A stretch of 64,000 nucleotides of DNA, taken from the NCBI GenBank assembly GCA_025916675.1, contig CP098402.1, positions 2,847,205 through 2,911,204 of the forward strand, read 5' to 3'. Below are positions 43,407 to 52,092 of the stretch, in pieces. Source of the stretch: Phycisphaera sp. (GTDB lineage: Bacteria; Planctomycetota; Phycisphaerae; Phycisphaerales; UBA1924). The position numbers and the translations under genes are program-made. Numbering within the stretch: position 1 is the first letter of the stretch; every line of letters starts with the position of its first letter. The notes beneath the pieces are model-generated. The model saw nothing but the letters and a program-made list of their open reading frames with translations, searched no databases and had not been told where the DNA came from.

Positions 43407-44854
43407 TGCTTTGGCCCCTTGGCAAGCGAGCAGACAGCGAGGCTCATGAGAAAGCCGCCGAGCATGCGCCACCCCAATGAGGGCGCCGGTTCGACCATGA
43501 ACTGCAGCGCCGCGACGTAGCCCGCGCCGAACACCAGCGCGCACAGGATCGACAGCGCGCTCCCGCGTCCGAGCAGCAGCGTCGACACGAAGACCCCCAG
43601 CAGCCCCGCGTAGGCGTAGATCATCACGCCCAGCGCGAAGGGGATCAACCCCTCGTCCTTCCCGCCCTCCGCCAACACAAACACACACGCCATCGCGATC
43701 AACGCCGAGCCGCAGAGTGCGTTCACGATCCGGGCGGTGCGAGCGCCGGCGTCCTTCTTACCGAAGCCGAGGTCCACGACCACGGAGCTCGACATGGCGT
43801 TGAGCGCCGAGTCTGTGCTGCTCATCGCGGCGGCGAACAGACCAGCGATCAGCAGGCCGCGTAGGCCCGTCGGGAGATCGTCGAGGATGAAGGCGAGGTA
43901 CACCCCGCGCGTGTCGCCCTCGACCACCCCGCCGCCCGAGGCGTCTCGTACGAAGAGCAGAAGCCCCACGCACAGGAACAGCCCGACGACGAGTGTCCCC
44001 AGCAGACTCGACGCGATCAGCGACCACGCCGCCCGCGGAGCGCTCCGCGAGGTCAGGAGGCGCTGCGCGAGGTCCTGGTCCGTCCCGAACGCCGCGGCGT
44101 TGAAGAGTGTCAGCCCCAGCAGCACCGCCCAGAGCGTGTAGGGTGAGCCGAGGTCCCACGACAGGTCGATCAGCACGAGCTTGTCGCCCGTTGGGTCGGC
44201 GTGGGCGATCGCGCCAGGCAAGTCGCTCGGCGCGATGCCGATCTGCCCCACCAGCACCCAGATGCTCGCGACCACCGCGACCACCATCACCAGGGCCTGC
44301 AGCGCGTCCGTCCAGATCACCGCCCTGATCCCGCCCCACGACGTGTAGATCATCGCCAGCGTGCCCATCGCCGCCACGCACACCAGCAGGTGATCGATCG
44401 CGAGGTCGCCGAACACGATGAGGCTGCACGGCACCGCAGCAATGTAGAGCCGCGAACCGCTCGCGAGCAGGCGGCCGAGCAGGAACGCCGCGGCACAGGA
44501 CTTCTGCGCGAACACCCCGTGTCGTGCGCCGATCGGCTCGTACACCGTCGTCGCACGGGCCGCATAGAACTTCGGCAGGAGCAGCCACGCGACCAGCACC
44601 GCACCGAGCACCGACGCGATCGACGCCGACAGATACGTCAGGTTCGACGTGTATGACTCCTGTGGTCCTCCAATGAACGTTGCACCCGAGACCGACGTCG
44701 CGACGACCGAGACCGCGATCGCCCACGCCGGCACGCGCCGCTCGCCCGTGTACAGCGCCTCCGCGCTCCGCACCCGTCGTGCCGCGAGCCAGCCGATCAC
44801 CAGCACCGCGAGGGCGTACGCCGCGAAGACCACGCCGTCGAGCACTGTTAGCAC
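43403..44854 (-). CDS. Sodium:solute symporter (SSS family), probable muropeptide-sugar importer
   Basis: The 483-residue protein has about 13 membrane helices and SSS motifs: an early SVVATSVSGATFIGGPQE, YEPIGARHG, and the LFAAAMSSTDSALNAMSS segment of helix 8 that binds Na+. It starts at GTG 44854, 7 bases inside the murQ gene, and its stop overlaps nagZ. Members carry sugars, amino acids or vitamins with Na+. Its place inside a complete MurNAc-recycling operon makes MurNAc, anhydroMurNAc or the GlcNAc-anhydroMurNAc disaccharide the likely cargo. That is inference from context. Confidence 0.88.
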   Translation of the reverse strand: MLTVLDGVVFAAYALAVLVIGWLAARRVRSAEALYTGERRVPAWAIAVSVVATSVSGATFIGGPQESYTSNLTYLSASIASVLGAVLVAWLLLPKFYAARATTVYEPIGARHGVFAQKSCAAAFLLGRLLASGSRLYIAAVPCSLIVFGDLAIDHLLVCVAAMGTLAMIYTSWGGIRAVIWTDALQALVMVVAVVASIWVLVGQIGIAPSDLPGAIAHADPTGDKLVLIDLSWDLGSPYTLWAVLLGLTLFNAAAFGTDQDLAQRLLTSRSAPRAAWSLIASSLLGTLVVGLFLCVGLLLFVRDASGGGVVEGDTRGVYLAFILDDLPTGLRGLLIAGLFAAAMSSTDSALNAMSSSVVVDLGFGKKDAGARTARIVNALCGSALIAMACVFVLAEGGKDEGLIPFALGVMIYAYAGLLGVFVSTLLLGRGSALSILCALVFGAGYVAALQFMVEPAPSLGWRMLGGFLMSLAVCSLAKGPKQ

Positions 44855-45762
44855 GACGCCCCCCGTTCCAACGCGCCACGCAGCGCCCCATCCGATACCT
44901 CGAGCAGCGCCTCCGCCTCGCCTCGTGATACAAGCAGCGAGCGCATGACCACCGCGGTCTTCACGCGACCGCCCGCCTCGTCGAGCAGCGCGAGGGCGTC
45001 CTCGCGCGACCCGCCGACCAAGCGTACCACGATCCGCGCCGCCCGGTCGTGCAGCTTGTCATTCGTAGCGCTCACGTCGACCATCAGCCCGTCGTGCACC
45101 TTGCCCAGGCGCACCATCAGGGCGGTCGAGATCATGTTGAGCACGAGCTTCGTTGCGGTCCCCGCCTTCAGGCGCGTCGACCCCGCCAGCACTTCGGGCC
45201 CCGTCTCGAGGCGGATCACGTGGTCCGCATCGAGGCTCTCGGGCAGGCTGCCGCACGTCACCAGCGCCGTCAGCGCACCGCGCGAGTGTGCTATGTCAAT
45301 CGCTCCTAGCGGGTAGGGCGTAGTCCCGCCCGCGGTCAGCCCGATGACCGTGTCGAGCCGGCCCACACCGAGCCGCTCCAGCTCCGCGCCGGCGCCCTGC
45401 GGATCGTCCTCGAGCGACTCGCTCGACCGGCGTAATGCGGCATCGCCACCAGCGATGATCCCGATGACGCGCGATGGGTCCACGAGGAACGTGGGCGGGC
45501 ACTCCGAGGCATCGAGCACGCCCAGGCGCCCCGACGTCCCGGCGCCGACATAGATGAGGCGACCGCCCGCTCGGAACCTCGGTACGACATCCTCCACCAG
45601 CGCCGCGATGCGCTCTGTCTCGGCGCTCACCGCGCGTGCAGCCCGCTCGTCCTCTGCCGACATCAGCGCCAGCAATTCCGCGGTCGGCAGCGCATCCAGA
45701 CCCACGCTGCGCGGGTGGACGCCCTCGGTAGGCACGCCCGAACGGTCCGGCGGCGACTTCAC
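44848..45762 (-). CDS. murQ: N-acetylmuramic acid 6-phosphate etherase
   Basis: MurQ cleaves the lactyl ether of MurNAc-6-phosphate to GlcNAc-6-phosphate and D-lactate. The 304-residue protein has the SIS-domain signature IYVGAGTSGRLGVLDASECP, then VIGIIAGGDAALRRSSESLE, VIGLTAGGTTPY and KAGTATKLVLNMISTALMV, all diagnostic. GTG 45762 overlaps the anmK stop as GTGA, so the two are coupled; the product of AnmK is the substrate of MurQ. The C-terminal ~60 residues form the usual helical extension. Confidence 0.94.
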   Translation of the reverse strand: MKSPPDRSGVPTEGVHPRSVGLDALPTAELLALMSAEDERAARAVSAETERIAALVEDVVPRFRAGGRLIYVGAGTSGRLGVLDASECPPTFLVDPSRVIGIIAGGDAALRRSSESLEDDPQGAGAELERLGVGRLDTVIGLTAGGTTPYPLGAIDIAHSRGALTALVTCGSLPESLDADHVIRLETGPEVLAGSTRLKAGTATKLVLNMISTALMVRLGKVHDGLMVDVSATNDKLHDRAARIVVRLVGGSREDALALLDEAGGRVKTAVVMRSLLVSRGEAEALLEVSDGALRGALERGASC

Positions 45763-46838
45763 GGGCGCACCCCAATCCACGCCCCTTCGGTCATCAGTCG
45801 ATCCTTCCGCCCTGTGATAGGCCCTTGCGTGTACATGACGCCATCGAGCGCGAGCAGGCCAAGCACCGCGACACACGTCGCCTCGCGGTCCTGCGCACCG
45901 ACACCGAACGCTTCAGTGGTCCGGCTGGGGCCCGCGATATCCTCGATCGAGTGCACGAGCGCCGGGTTCCGAACACCACCACCCGCAAGCACCGCTGCGC
46001 CCGAGCCCCGCACCCGCTCTCCGATCACGGTGCCAACCGCACGGGCGGCACTGGCCATCAGGTTATTCCCATCGAGCGAGGCGTACCGGTCCACCCACGC
46101 CCCGCACTCGTCACCCGTGCCGAGCGAGCGAGTTCCTAATGACTGCGCACGGAGGATGTCGAGGAGCGAGCCCGCCGCGTCGTCGTCGGGCGTGCCGGCC
46201 AGGGCCGCTCGCCCGTCCTCGTCGTACGCCTCGCCCAGCGCCCGTCTGGCGCAGGCGTCGAGGACCTGGTTGCAGGTGCACACGTCGAACCCTCGCACGT
46301 CCTCGGGCCCAGAGCCGGCCGGCAGCGTCGTGACATTGCAGAACCCGCCGAGGTTCACGATCGCGCGGTCCTCCTCTTCGGACCGGAACAGCACCCAGTC
46401 CGCGATCGGGGTGATCGGGGCGCCCTGACCGCCCGCCGCGAGGTCGGCACCGCGCAGGTCGTGGAGCACCGGGCAGCCCAGCCGCTGCGCGGCGGGCCAT
46501 GGGTTGATGAGCTGCATCGAGACGGGGGGGGCGTGAACGACCGTCTGGCCCGGAAGCACGCACACCGCAGGCACGATGCCGGCGGTATCGACCATGTCCC
46601 CGACCACCCGGGCGTGCAGTTCCCCGAGTTCCAGCGCGAGGCGCGAGAACTCCCCGGCGCTCATCGGCGTGCCGCTTGCTGCCGCGCGGAGCCCGTCTGC
46701 GAGATCACCGAGCCCCGCCCCCTCGTGCCCGACCGCGCGCACGCGCAGGTCCAAGCCCGTTCCCTCCGCCTCCACGAGGACGGCGTCCAGCCCGTCGAGG
46801 CTCGTCCCGGTCATGCAGCCTATCGCGTAGCGCACCAT
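45759..46838 (-). CDS. anmK: Anhydro-N-acetylmuramic acid kinase
   Basis: AnmK opens the 1,6-anhydro bond of anhydroMurNAc and phosphorylates it to MurNAc-6-phosphate. The 359-residue protein starts at ATG 46838 with the family N-terminus YAIGCMTGTSLDGLDAVLVE. LPGQTVVHAPP, SMQLINPWPAAQRLGCPV, the phosphate loop region AIVNLGGFCNVT, and VLAGGGVRNPALV in the second ASKHA lobe follow. It heads the recycling operon; no strong ribosome-binding site is seen. An upstream in-frame extension is not conserved sequence. Confidence 0.93.
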   Translation of the reverse strand: MVRYAIGCMTGTSLDGLDAVLVEAEGTGLDLRVRAVGHEGAGLGDLADGLRAAASGTPMSAGEFSRLALELGELHARVVGDMVDTAGIVPAVCVLPGQTVVHAPPVSMQLINPWPAAQRLGCPVLHDLRGADLAAGGQGAPITPIADWVLFRSEEEDRAIVNLGGFCNVTTLPAGSGPEDVRGFDVCTCNQVLDACARRALGEAYDEDGRAALAGTPDDDAAGSLLDILRAQSLGTRSLGTGDECGAWVDRYASLDGNNLMASAARAVGTVIGERVRGSGAAVLAGGGVRNPALVHSIEDIAGPSRTTEAFGVGAQDREATCVAVLGLLALDGVMYTQGPITGRKDRLMTEGAWIGVRP

Positions 46839-47703
46839 CGACACAGTATCGGCGACCACCCCACCTTGCCCCCCATGCAGTTTGCACATCCAGGGCTGAA
46901 TCTGGTAGAGTACTTGCCATGCTACCGGTGAGCTCGGGCTTCGCTCGCTTTGCCGATCGCCACCGCGCAGCGACACGGGGCCACATCCAGAGCCCAGTGC
47001 TGATCTTCCCGGGCGAGCATGGGGTCAAATACGGATCGCTCGAGCAGCCCAGTATTGAGAGCGGGTGGGTAGGGCCGGCAGCGTCGGCCGATCAGGAGGA
47101 CACTGCCATTGCCTGTCGAGCAGGTCGATGATCCCTAGAGCCCCATCGGCGGCGTATCTCCCGAGCAACTCGTGGATGCATTGCCGAGAGCCTGGATAAC
47201 GGAGCCGTGCGGCATCCCACACTTAATCCTGACAAAAACCGTCCGTACGGCTCTGCTGCAAGATGATCTCCCGGCATGGGTTGCCAAGGCCATGATCAAT
47301 GTTTGCTAATTTGAGCCGGGTAGCGGATCGGGATGGCCATCTCGACCGTGAACGGCCGGGCCGGGCGTTGGTGTTCCAAGCTCCCGACACCCGCCTGGCT
47401 GATCCCAGGAGCTTGGACTGACCACCATCACGGAAGATCGGCAGCGGGTGGCGATTGAGCCTCTGCGGGACTGTTGCGAAATGGCGCGGGACTCGTCGAC
47501 TCTCTCCCAGCTCTGCTTCCTCGCCCGACCCGTCGCTACCGAATTCGCCGACCTCGATGCTTGGGCCGTGCGACGAACCTCCGAGAGCCCGAACGGCCAC
47601 GACTTCGGCTTGTTGGATGGCGATTGGTATCGACTTTCGTCTAAGCCGTATCCAGACGTGTGCTGGCACACTCGTCATCCTCGGCCGCCTGATGCAGCAC
47701 CTT
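46839..47703. other. Long interval without a convincing gene
   Basis: This 865-base stretch separates the recycling operon from the integrase remnant. Short frames occur on both strands but none has a recognisable domain. I suspect decayed mobile-element DNA, because the right end grades into an integrase tail fragment. One plus-strand frame (46919-47131) has decent codon use and is listed separately. Confidence 0.5.
46919..47131 (+). CDS. Possible small or truncated hypothetical gene
   Basis: A 70-residue frame starts at ATG 46919, divergent from anmK. It reads MLPVSSGFARFADRHRAA, GHIQSPVLIFPGEHGVKYGS and so on. Codon choice suits the genome for most of its length. No family is recognised and no Shine-Dalgarno is clear. 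It may be the N-terminal remnant of a gene cut by later insertions. Confidence 0.25.
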   Translation: MLPVSSGFARFADRHRAATRGHIQSPVLIFPGEHGVKYGSLEQPSIESGWVGPAASADQEDTAIACRAGR

Positions 47704-47864
47704 GAGGCCGCCGGACTTGGAGGGCACGGGTGGGTTCAAAAGCGGCGCAAAGCATCGCAGTAGAATCCGGCACCAACTCGAAGCGCACGCCGCAAACCCT
47801 TGGAATCGCGGACTTTCTGCCGCACGACGCCGAGGGTTGCAACGCTTCGCATTCCGATCTAATA
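47704..47864 (+). pseudogene. Decayed 3' end of a tyrosine integrase
   Basis: The plus strand encodes a relative of the last ~60 residues of the integrase at 61582-62886: SKAAQSIAVESGTNSKRTPQ and GIADFLPHDAEGCNASHSDL here, against KATRSIAADSGTESKRTPQ and GIADFLPHDAQGCNASHSGL there. The frame is intact from 47724. Upstream, similarity continues weakly to about 47704, but with a gap of about 16 bases relative to the intact gene and an in-frame stop. The catalytic domain is absent, so this is the leftover of a second, related element. Confidence 0.75.
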
Positions 47865-47886
47865 GGCGGGCGGGGACTCGAACCCC
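47724..47886. repeat. Left copy of a 163-bp direct repeat (attachment region)
   Basis: It aligns without gaps to 62707-62869, offset exactly 14,983 bases, with about 17 mismatches by hand count (~90% identity). The last 22 bases (47865-47886) are identical in both copies and correspond to the acceptor and T-arm 3' end of the tRNA-Val gene. The rest is integrase 3' coding sequence. This is the expected footprint of site-specific integration at a tRNA gene. Confidence 0.88.
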
Positions 47887-48265
47887 CCCACGATTCCCCG
47901 AGAGAAACGCACGAGCGGGCGCGGGGTGGCGCTCGACCTGACGCACTGAGCCCGGCGCAGAGGGCCGTGGTGGGCTGGCTGACCTCCCCCGTGAAGGGCC
48001 TGGCTCGTGCGTGAGACACCGAACGCGCCCGATCGGAACGGTGGCGGTGCCCTCGATGCCCGGGACACCCGAGCCTGGTTTGCCTGTGGCAATCAGGCGG
48101 CCAAGAGGCCGGTGCGGGTGTGATCCGTTAGGCCGCAACGAACGATGACGTACGAACCAGCATGCAGGCTCCAGTGATCGGTGCCAAGGCGGGTAGCATC
48201 GCCTAGCTGCCGAGGAACTGCTCGGCTGTCTGTCTAACGAGCCCGAGCTACCGAAAACTCGGCTA
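47887..48265. other. Left end of the element, no gene recognised
   Basis: About 380 bases between the attachment core and ccoS. Open frames on both strands are short and lack conserved motifs. No terminator with a T tract is visible after ccoS. Confidence 0.5.
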
Positions 48266-48406
48266 TCAATCTTCATCAATCAGAACCCGGGTTGCGGGCG
48301 TGTCGAGGTCGTCGCACTGGCCCGAACGGACCATCCAAACGAAACCACATACCGCTGCCCCGGCGAGCGCGAGTGCAATCGGCAGCACGATGAACAATAC
48401 GCTCAT
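48266..48406 (-). CDS. ccoS: cbb3-type oxidase assembly protein CcoS
   Basis: This 46-residue gene is easily missed. It reads [19 protein letters not shown], then [19 protein letters not shown] and ends TRVLIDED. A single membrane helix followed by GQxDDLDTPAxRxLxDE is the CcoS signature. CcoS is needed to put haem and copper into the catalytic subunit of cbb3 oxidase. Its ATG overlaps the ccoI stop as ATGA, so translation is coupled. It is the last gene of the cbb3 operon, next to the element's left end. Confidence 0.93.
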   Translation of the reverse strand: MSVLFIVLPIALALAGAAVCGFVWMVRSGQCDDLDTPATRVLIDED

Positions 48407-50835
48407 TGTTGACTCTCACCTTCCTGTGGACCTTGCCCCGCACCAATGGCAATGGCCAACACCGTTAGTGAACTCAGGGGCATTACGATGGCTGCGAGGA
48501 TTGGTGACATCAAACCCGCAAGCGTGAGCCCAGCGGCGACGAGATTGTAACTGACGGCCAAACCGAGGCAGAGCCGGATGCGCCTGATCACGCCGCGACT
48601 CGTATGGGCCAGATCCACCAGGGGTGCCAGGCCCGGCCGCCCCAGATACACGTTCGCGGCGGCCATCGATGCCTCGGTACCCCCGTTCACCGCCACCCCA
48701 ACGGTTGCACTTGCAAGCGCTGCCGCGTCGTTGACGCCATCGCCCACCATGACCACCGGGCCGGTGCGTTTCAGTTCGCTCACTCGGTCTCGCTTGGTTT
48801 CGGGAAGGGCATTGCCAGCGGCCTGACCAATTCCCACGGCTCGCGCGACGGCTTGCACAGTGCGCGGGTCGTCACCCGAGAGTACTTGGGGCGTCCAACC
48901 CAGAGCGCGCAGGGCATCAACCGAGGAGCGCGTATCTTGCCGGAGCTTATCGCCCAGCGAAGCGACGGCTTCGACGCGATCATTGACGCCGATGAAGACG
49001 ACCGAATAGCCTTGCGTTCGTGAGTCTTCGGCGAATTCGAGAGCCCAGGCAGGCGTTTCGATCCCGAGCATACCCATGAGCACCGAAGACCCGCTCGCGA
49101 TGCGGCAGCCCTGGTTCTCGGCAATGACACCCAGGCCCGTGCGATGCTCGATGTTGGTTACCTGAGTTGGTGTATCGTGCCACGAGGCCAGCGCACGAGC
49201 GATGGGGTGCTGGGCGCCCATCTCCATGGCGGCGACAACAGGCTTGAGTTGATCGTTACCCACCCAATCGCACACAGTGTACACGCCTTCGGTGAGCGTG
49301 CCGGTCTTGTCAAGCACGAGCGTGGGGGTACCGGCCAATGCCTCGAACGTATCACCGCCCTTGACCAGCGTGTCGCGTGAGGCCAGGCGGCCGATTGCCA
49401 TCGACGTGGCGAGCGGCGTGGCCAGCGCGACGGCGCACGGGCAGCACACGATCAGCATGGCCACCGTCGACTGGATCGCGGCGTCGAAGCCCACTGGCAA
49501 ACGCACAAAGAAGCACACCAAAGCGAGCCCGATCACGCCTACCACAAACGGCATAGCAAGGCGGTCGGCGCTGCCGATGACCGGCGTACGCGAGCGGCTG
49601 AGACGCTCGATGTCTGCCATGAGCCTGCCGACGCGGGTGTGACGCCCGCACGCGGCCACGCGTACACGAATTGTGCTCGACATGTTCACCGCGCCGGCGG
49701 CCACCTCGTTGCCCACACGCATAGGTTCGGGACGGCTCTCGCCGGTGAGCACGGCGCTGTCGATGAGCGTGGAGCCCGACTCAATCACGCCGTCCACGGG
49801 CACGCATTGCTGGGGGGCCACTTCCACCAGATCGCCCACGTTGACCGCGTCGATCGCGGCTTCGGTCGCGATGCCGTCTTTGACCAGCATGACGCGCTGC
49901 GGGGTGACGCTGAAGAGTAGTTCGATGGCGTCGCTTGCCCGGCGCTGCTGGCGCATCTGGAGCCATCTGCCAATGAGCAGCAGGAAGATGAGCATCGTGA
50001 TGCTGTCGAAGTATATCTCGCCACGGTTGAGGGCAACTGCCGCGAGCCCGGCGATCGAACCCGCCACCAGCGCGATGGCGATGGGTGTGTCGAGGTGCCA
50101 CGTCCGCGTGCGGATGGACATGATCGCACCCTGGACGAATACGCGTCCGGGCCAGAGCAAGGCGAGCAACCCGATAGCGGCGCTCAGCCACCGAAAGGAC
50201 GAGCGATACGGTTCGGCGATGGTGTCGAAGTGACCGCTATACAGCGCGAAGGCAAGGAGCATGACGTTGCCCGCACACGCCGCGGCCACGCCGATGCGGA
50301 TGAGATAGGCCCGGTCTTCCATCCGGCGAGCATCGCGTGCTGCCGAAGGCTCGACGGGATGCGGCGGATAGCCAAATCGAGCGAAATGCTGCGCGACCCG
50401 CGACAGACTCGTCTCGGCCGGGCTCCACACAACCTGGGCAGTACGCCTGGCGAGGTCGAGCTCGACACTGTGTAAGCCGGGCACGACCGTCGGCAGCCGT
50501 TCGATCAACCAGAGGCATGCGGCACAGTGGACGCCCCTGACGTAGAGCTCGACGGACATGAGCCCACCCGGAAGGGCGCGGGCGTGGCGGGCCGAGAATG
50601 CTGGATCATCGAGCTCGGCGTACGCGCCCTGGGGGAGTTCGACCGGCTTGCTCGTATCGTCGAGCCGACGCTTGAGGGCGTAGTACTGATCGAGTCCGCA
50701 CGCGCTGATGGCTTCGAATGCCGTTTCGCAGCCCGAGCAGCAGAACTGATCGCCCACGGGCGAAGCCAGACCGCAGTGAGCACAAGCCTTGCGTTCGTTG
50801 ATGAGCGGTGCTGATGTCGCGGTAATCGCGGTCAT
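48403..50835 (-). CDS. ccoI: Copper-transporting P-type ATPase CcoI/FixI
   Basis: The 810-residue P1B ATPase supplies copper for cbb3 oxidase assembly. It has the FixI-type N-terminus (CAHCG then FCCSGCE, residues ~18-37), a metal-binding domain with GVHCAACLW, and eight membrane helices. The ion-channel motif [11 protein letters not shown], the phosphorylation site DKTGTLTEG and the hinge [10 protein letters not shown] follow. The dual Cys-rich N-terminus separates CcoI from ordinary CopA. The start overlaps nothing: a 3-base gap separates it from the safE-like gene upstream. ccoS follows with an ATGA overlap. Confidence 0.94.
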   Translation of the reverse strand: MTAITATSAPLINERKACAHCGLASPVGDQFCCSGCETAFEAISACGLDQYYALKRRLDDTSKPVELPQGAYAELDDPAFSARHARALPGGLMSVELYVRGVHCAACLWLIERLPTVVPGLHSVELDLARRTAQVVWSPAETSLSRVAQHFARFGYPPHPVEPSAARDARRMEDRAYLIRIGVAAACAGNVMLLAFALYSGHFDTIAEPYRSSFRWLSAAIGLLALLWPGRVFVQGAIMSIRTRTWHLDTPIAIALVAGSIAGLAAVALNRGEIYFDSITMLIFLLLIGRWLQMRQQRRASDAIELLFSVTPQRVMLVKDGIATEAAIDAVNVGDLVEVAPQQCVPVDGVIESGSTLIDSAVLTGESRPEPMRVGNEVAAGAVNMSSTIRVRVAACGRHTRVGRLMADIERLSRSRTPVIGSADRLAMPFVVGVIGLALVCFFVRLPVGFDAAIQSTVAMLIVCCPCAVALATPLATSMAIGRLASRDTLVKGGDTFEALAGTPTLVLDKTGTLTEGVYTVCDWVGNDQLKPVVAAMEMGAQHPIARALASWHDTPTQVTNIEHRTGLGVIAENQGCRIASGSSVLMGMLGIETPAWALEFAEDSRTQGYSVVFIGVNDRVEAVASLGDKLRQDTRSSVDALRALGWTPQVLSGDDPRTVQAVARAVGIGQAAGNALPETKRDRVSELKRTGPVVMVGDGVNDAAALASATVGVAVNGGTEASMAAANVYLGRPGLAPLVDLAHTSRGVIRRIRLCLGLAVSYNLVAAGLTLAGLMSPILAAIVMPLSSLTVLAIAIGAGQGPQEGESQQ

Positions 50836-50838
50836 TGA

Positions 50839-51591
50839 TTACTCTGTGGGTTCACACAATGGGCAGGGGGCCTCACGCTGAGCGGTGGGCTCGACGGTTG
50901 GGGCGTTGTGCAGGAGCGAGAGATCGGCCTTGTACACCCGAAACACCATGATGCTCGCGATGGCGATCATCGCCAGAGCCGCGACGGTGCGCACGCGCGG
51001 GCCAAGCCGGGAACGCAAGGCCCCAGCCCCCAGACCAAGGGCCGCCAGCACCGGCACCGTGCCAACCCAGAACACCGCCATCACCGCGGCTCCCCATGCC
51101 GGGCTAGCCGTGCCTGCCGCAATGAGTGCGAACGCCCACAACCAACCGCACGGCAGGAGCACGGTCAACAACCCCAACGTCAGAGCACGGCCGGTGGCTC
51201 CGAAGCGGTCGCTCTGTTGCACTCCAGCCCGAAATACCTTCTTAAGCCAAAGCGGCGTGGGTACTCGCGGCAAGCCGACGCCGGCCTCGCGCAAGAGCCA
51301 TATGCCACCAACGATCAGCATGGTCGTAGCGGCGAGTATCGCTGCCGAATGCTGGAGCCCTGCGGCTCGTGCTCCCAGGTCGATAGCACCGCCCAACACG
51401 CCCGCAACCATGCCGAGAGACGTGTATCCCACCAAGCGCCCGCCGTGGTACGCCAGTTGTAAGCGTACATGCCCGCGAGGGTTCTTGCGATCGAATCCAC
51501 AAGCCATCACAACGAACACGCCGCACATGCCAGCGCAGTGCGGGCTCCCCGCGAGGCTGGCCACGAGCACTGCAGCCAGCGTACCGATCAT
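50839..51591 (-). CDS. SafE/UreH-like membrane protein of cbb3 clusters
   Basis: The 250-residue protein has about six membrane helices and begins TLAAVLVASLAGSPHCAGMC, with His and Cys residues in the first helix as is usual for the TauE/SafE-like (UreH) proteins encoded in ccoGHIS clusters. LTVLLPCGWLWAFALIAAG is the second conserved segment. It is probably involved in copper handling during oxidase assembly. ATG 51591 overlaps the ccoH stop as ATGA. The C-terminus has PCPLC, a further possible metal site. Confidence 0.85.
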   Translation of the reverse strand: MIGTLAAVLVASLAGSPHCAGMCGVFVVMACGFDRKNPRGHVRLQLAYHGGRLVGYTSLGMVAGVLGGAIDLGARAAGLQHSAAILAATTMLIVGGIWLLREAGVGLPRVPTPLWLKKVFRAGVQQSDRFGATGRALTLGLLTVLLPCGWLWAFALIAAGTASPAWGAAVMAVFWVGTVPVLAALGLGAGALRSRLGPRVRTVAALAMIAIASIMVFRVYKADLSLLHNAPTVEPTAQREAPCPLCEPTE

Positions 51592-52091
51592 CGGCCATCT
51601 TCCGTTGTCGCGATGATGTCGGAGGTTTGTACGAAAGTGTCGCGGCCAGAAACCACCCGCAGGCGTACTTGCCATTCGCCCTGGCGAGGGCGCGCCAATG
51701 GTGCCGAATACACACCGTTTCCTTCGGCCTCCAGCTTGAGATCCTCGGCGAGGCCCCGCCGGGCGTGATGGAACACCGTCGCCCGCACCCAAGCGCCCTC
51801 GACGGGTTGCCCCTGGGCGTCACGTACGGTCAACCGAAGCCGGCTCGCACTGCTATCAATGGTGGGCTCGGCTGACCATCCCAAGGCGTCGCTCTCGGCT
51901 TGTGCCTGCCGTGACTGGTCCCAGTCGACCGCGCGCTGGTAGTAGTCGTCTTCGATCGCGTAGCCTGGATCGCTTGTCGCCGCAATAACCGTAATCGTGC
52001 AGGTCACCAGCGACACACACAGTATGGCCACGACGGCCACGGGCCAACGCCATGAACCACGCTTCGGATCTGCCTGAACGGGCGTGTCCAT
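51588..52091 (-). CDS. ccoH: FixH/CcoH-family oxidase assembly protein
   Basis: The 167-residue protein has one N-terminal membrane helix (WPVAVVAILCVSLVTCTITV) and a periplasmic FixH domain: DDYYQRAVDWDQSRQAQAES, RLRLTVRDAQGQPVEGA, and the closing GEWQVRLRV. CcoH is a membrane protein required for stable cbb3 oxidase. It lies 1 base from the ccoG stop and overlaps the safE-like gene as ATGA. Confidence 0.9.
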   Translation of the reverse strand: MDTPVQADPKRGSWRWPVAVVAILCVSLVTCTITVIAATSDPGYAIEDDYYQRAVDWDQSRQAQAESDALGWSAEPTIDSSASRLRLTVRDAQGQPVEGAWVRATVFHHARRGLAEDLKLEAEGNGVYSAPLARPRQGEWQVRLRVVSGRDTFVQTSDIIATTEDGR

Positions 52092-52092
52092 G

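Noticed and set aside
47860-47960. A second tRNA gene at the left repeat
   Set aside because: Only the T-arm and acceptor 3' strand are present; beyond the core the sequence departs from the tRNA and no anticodon arm can be formed.
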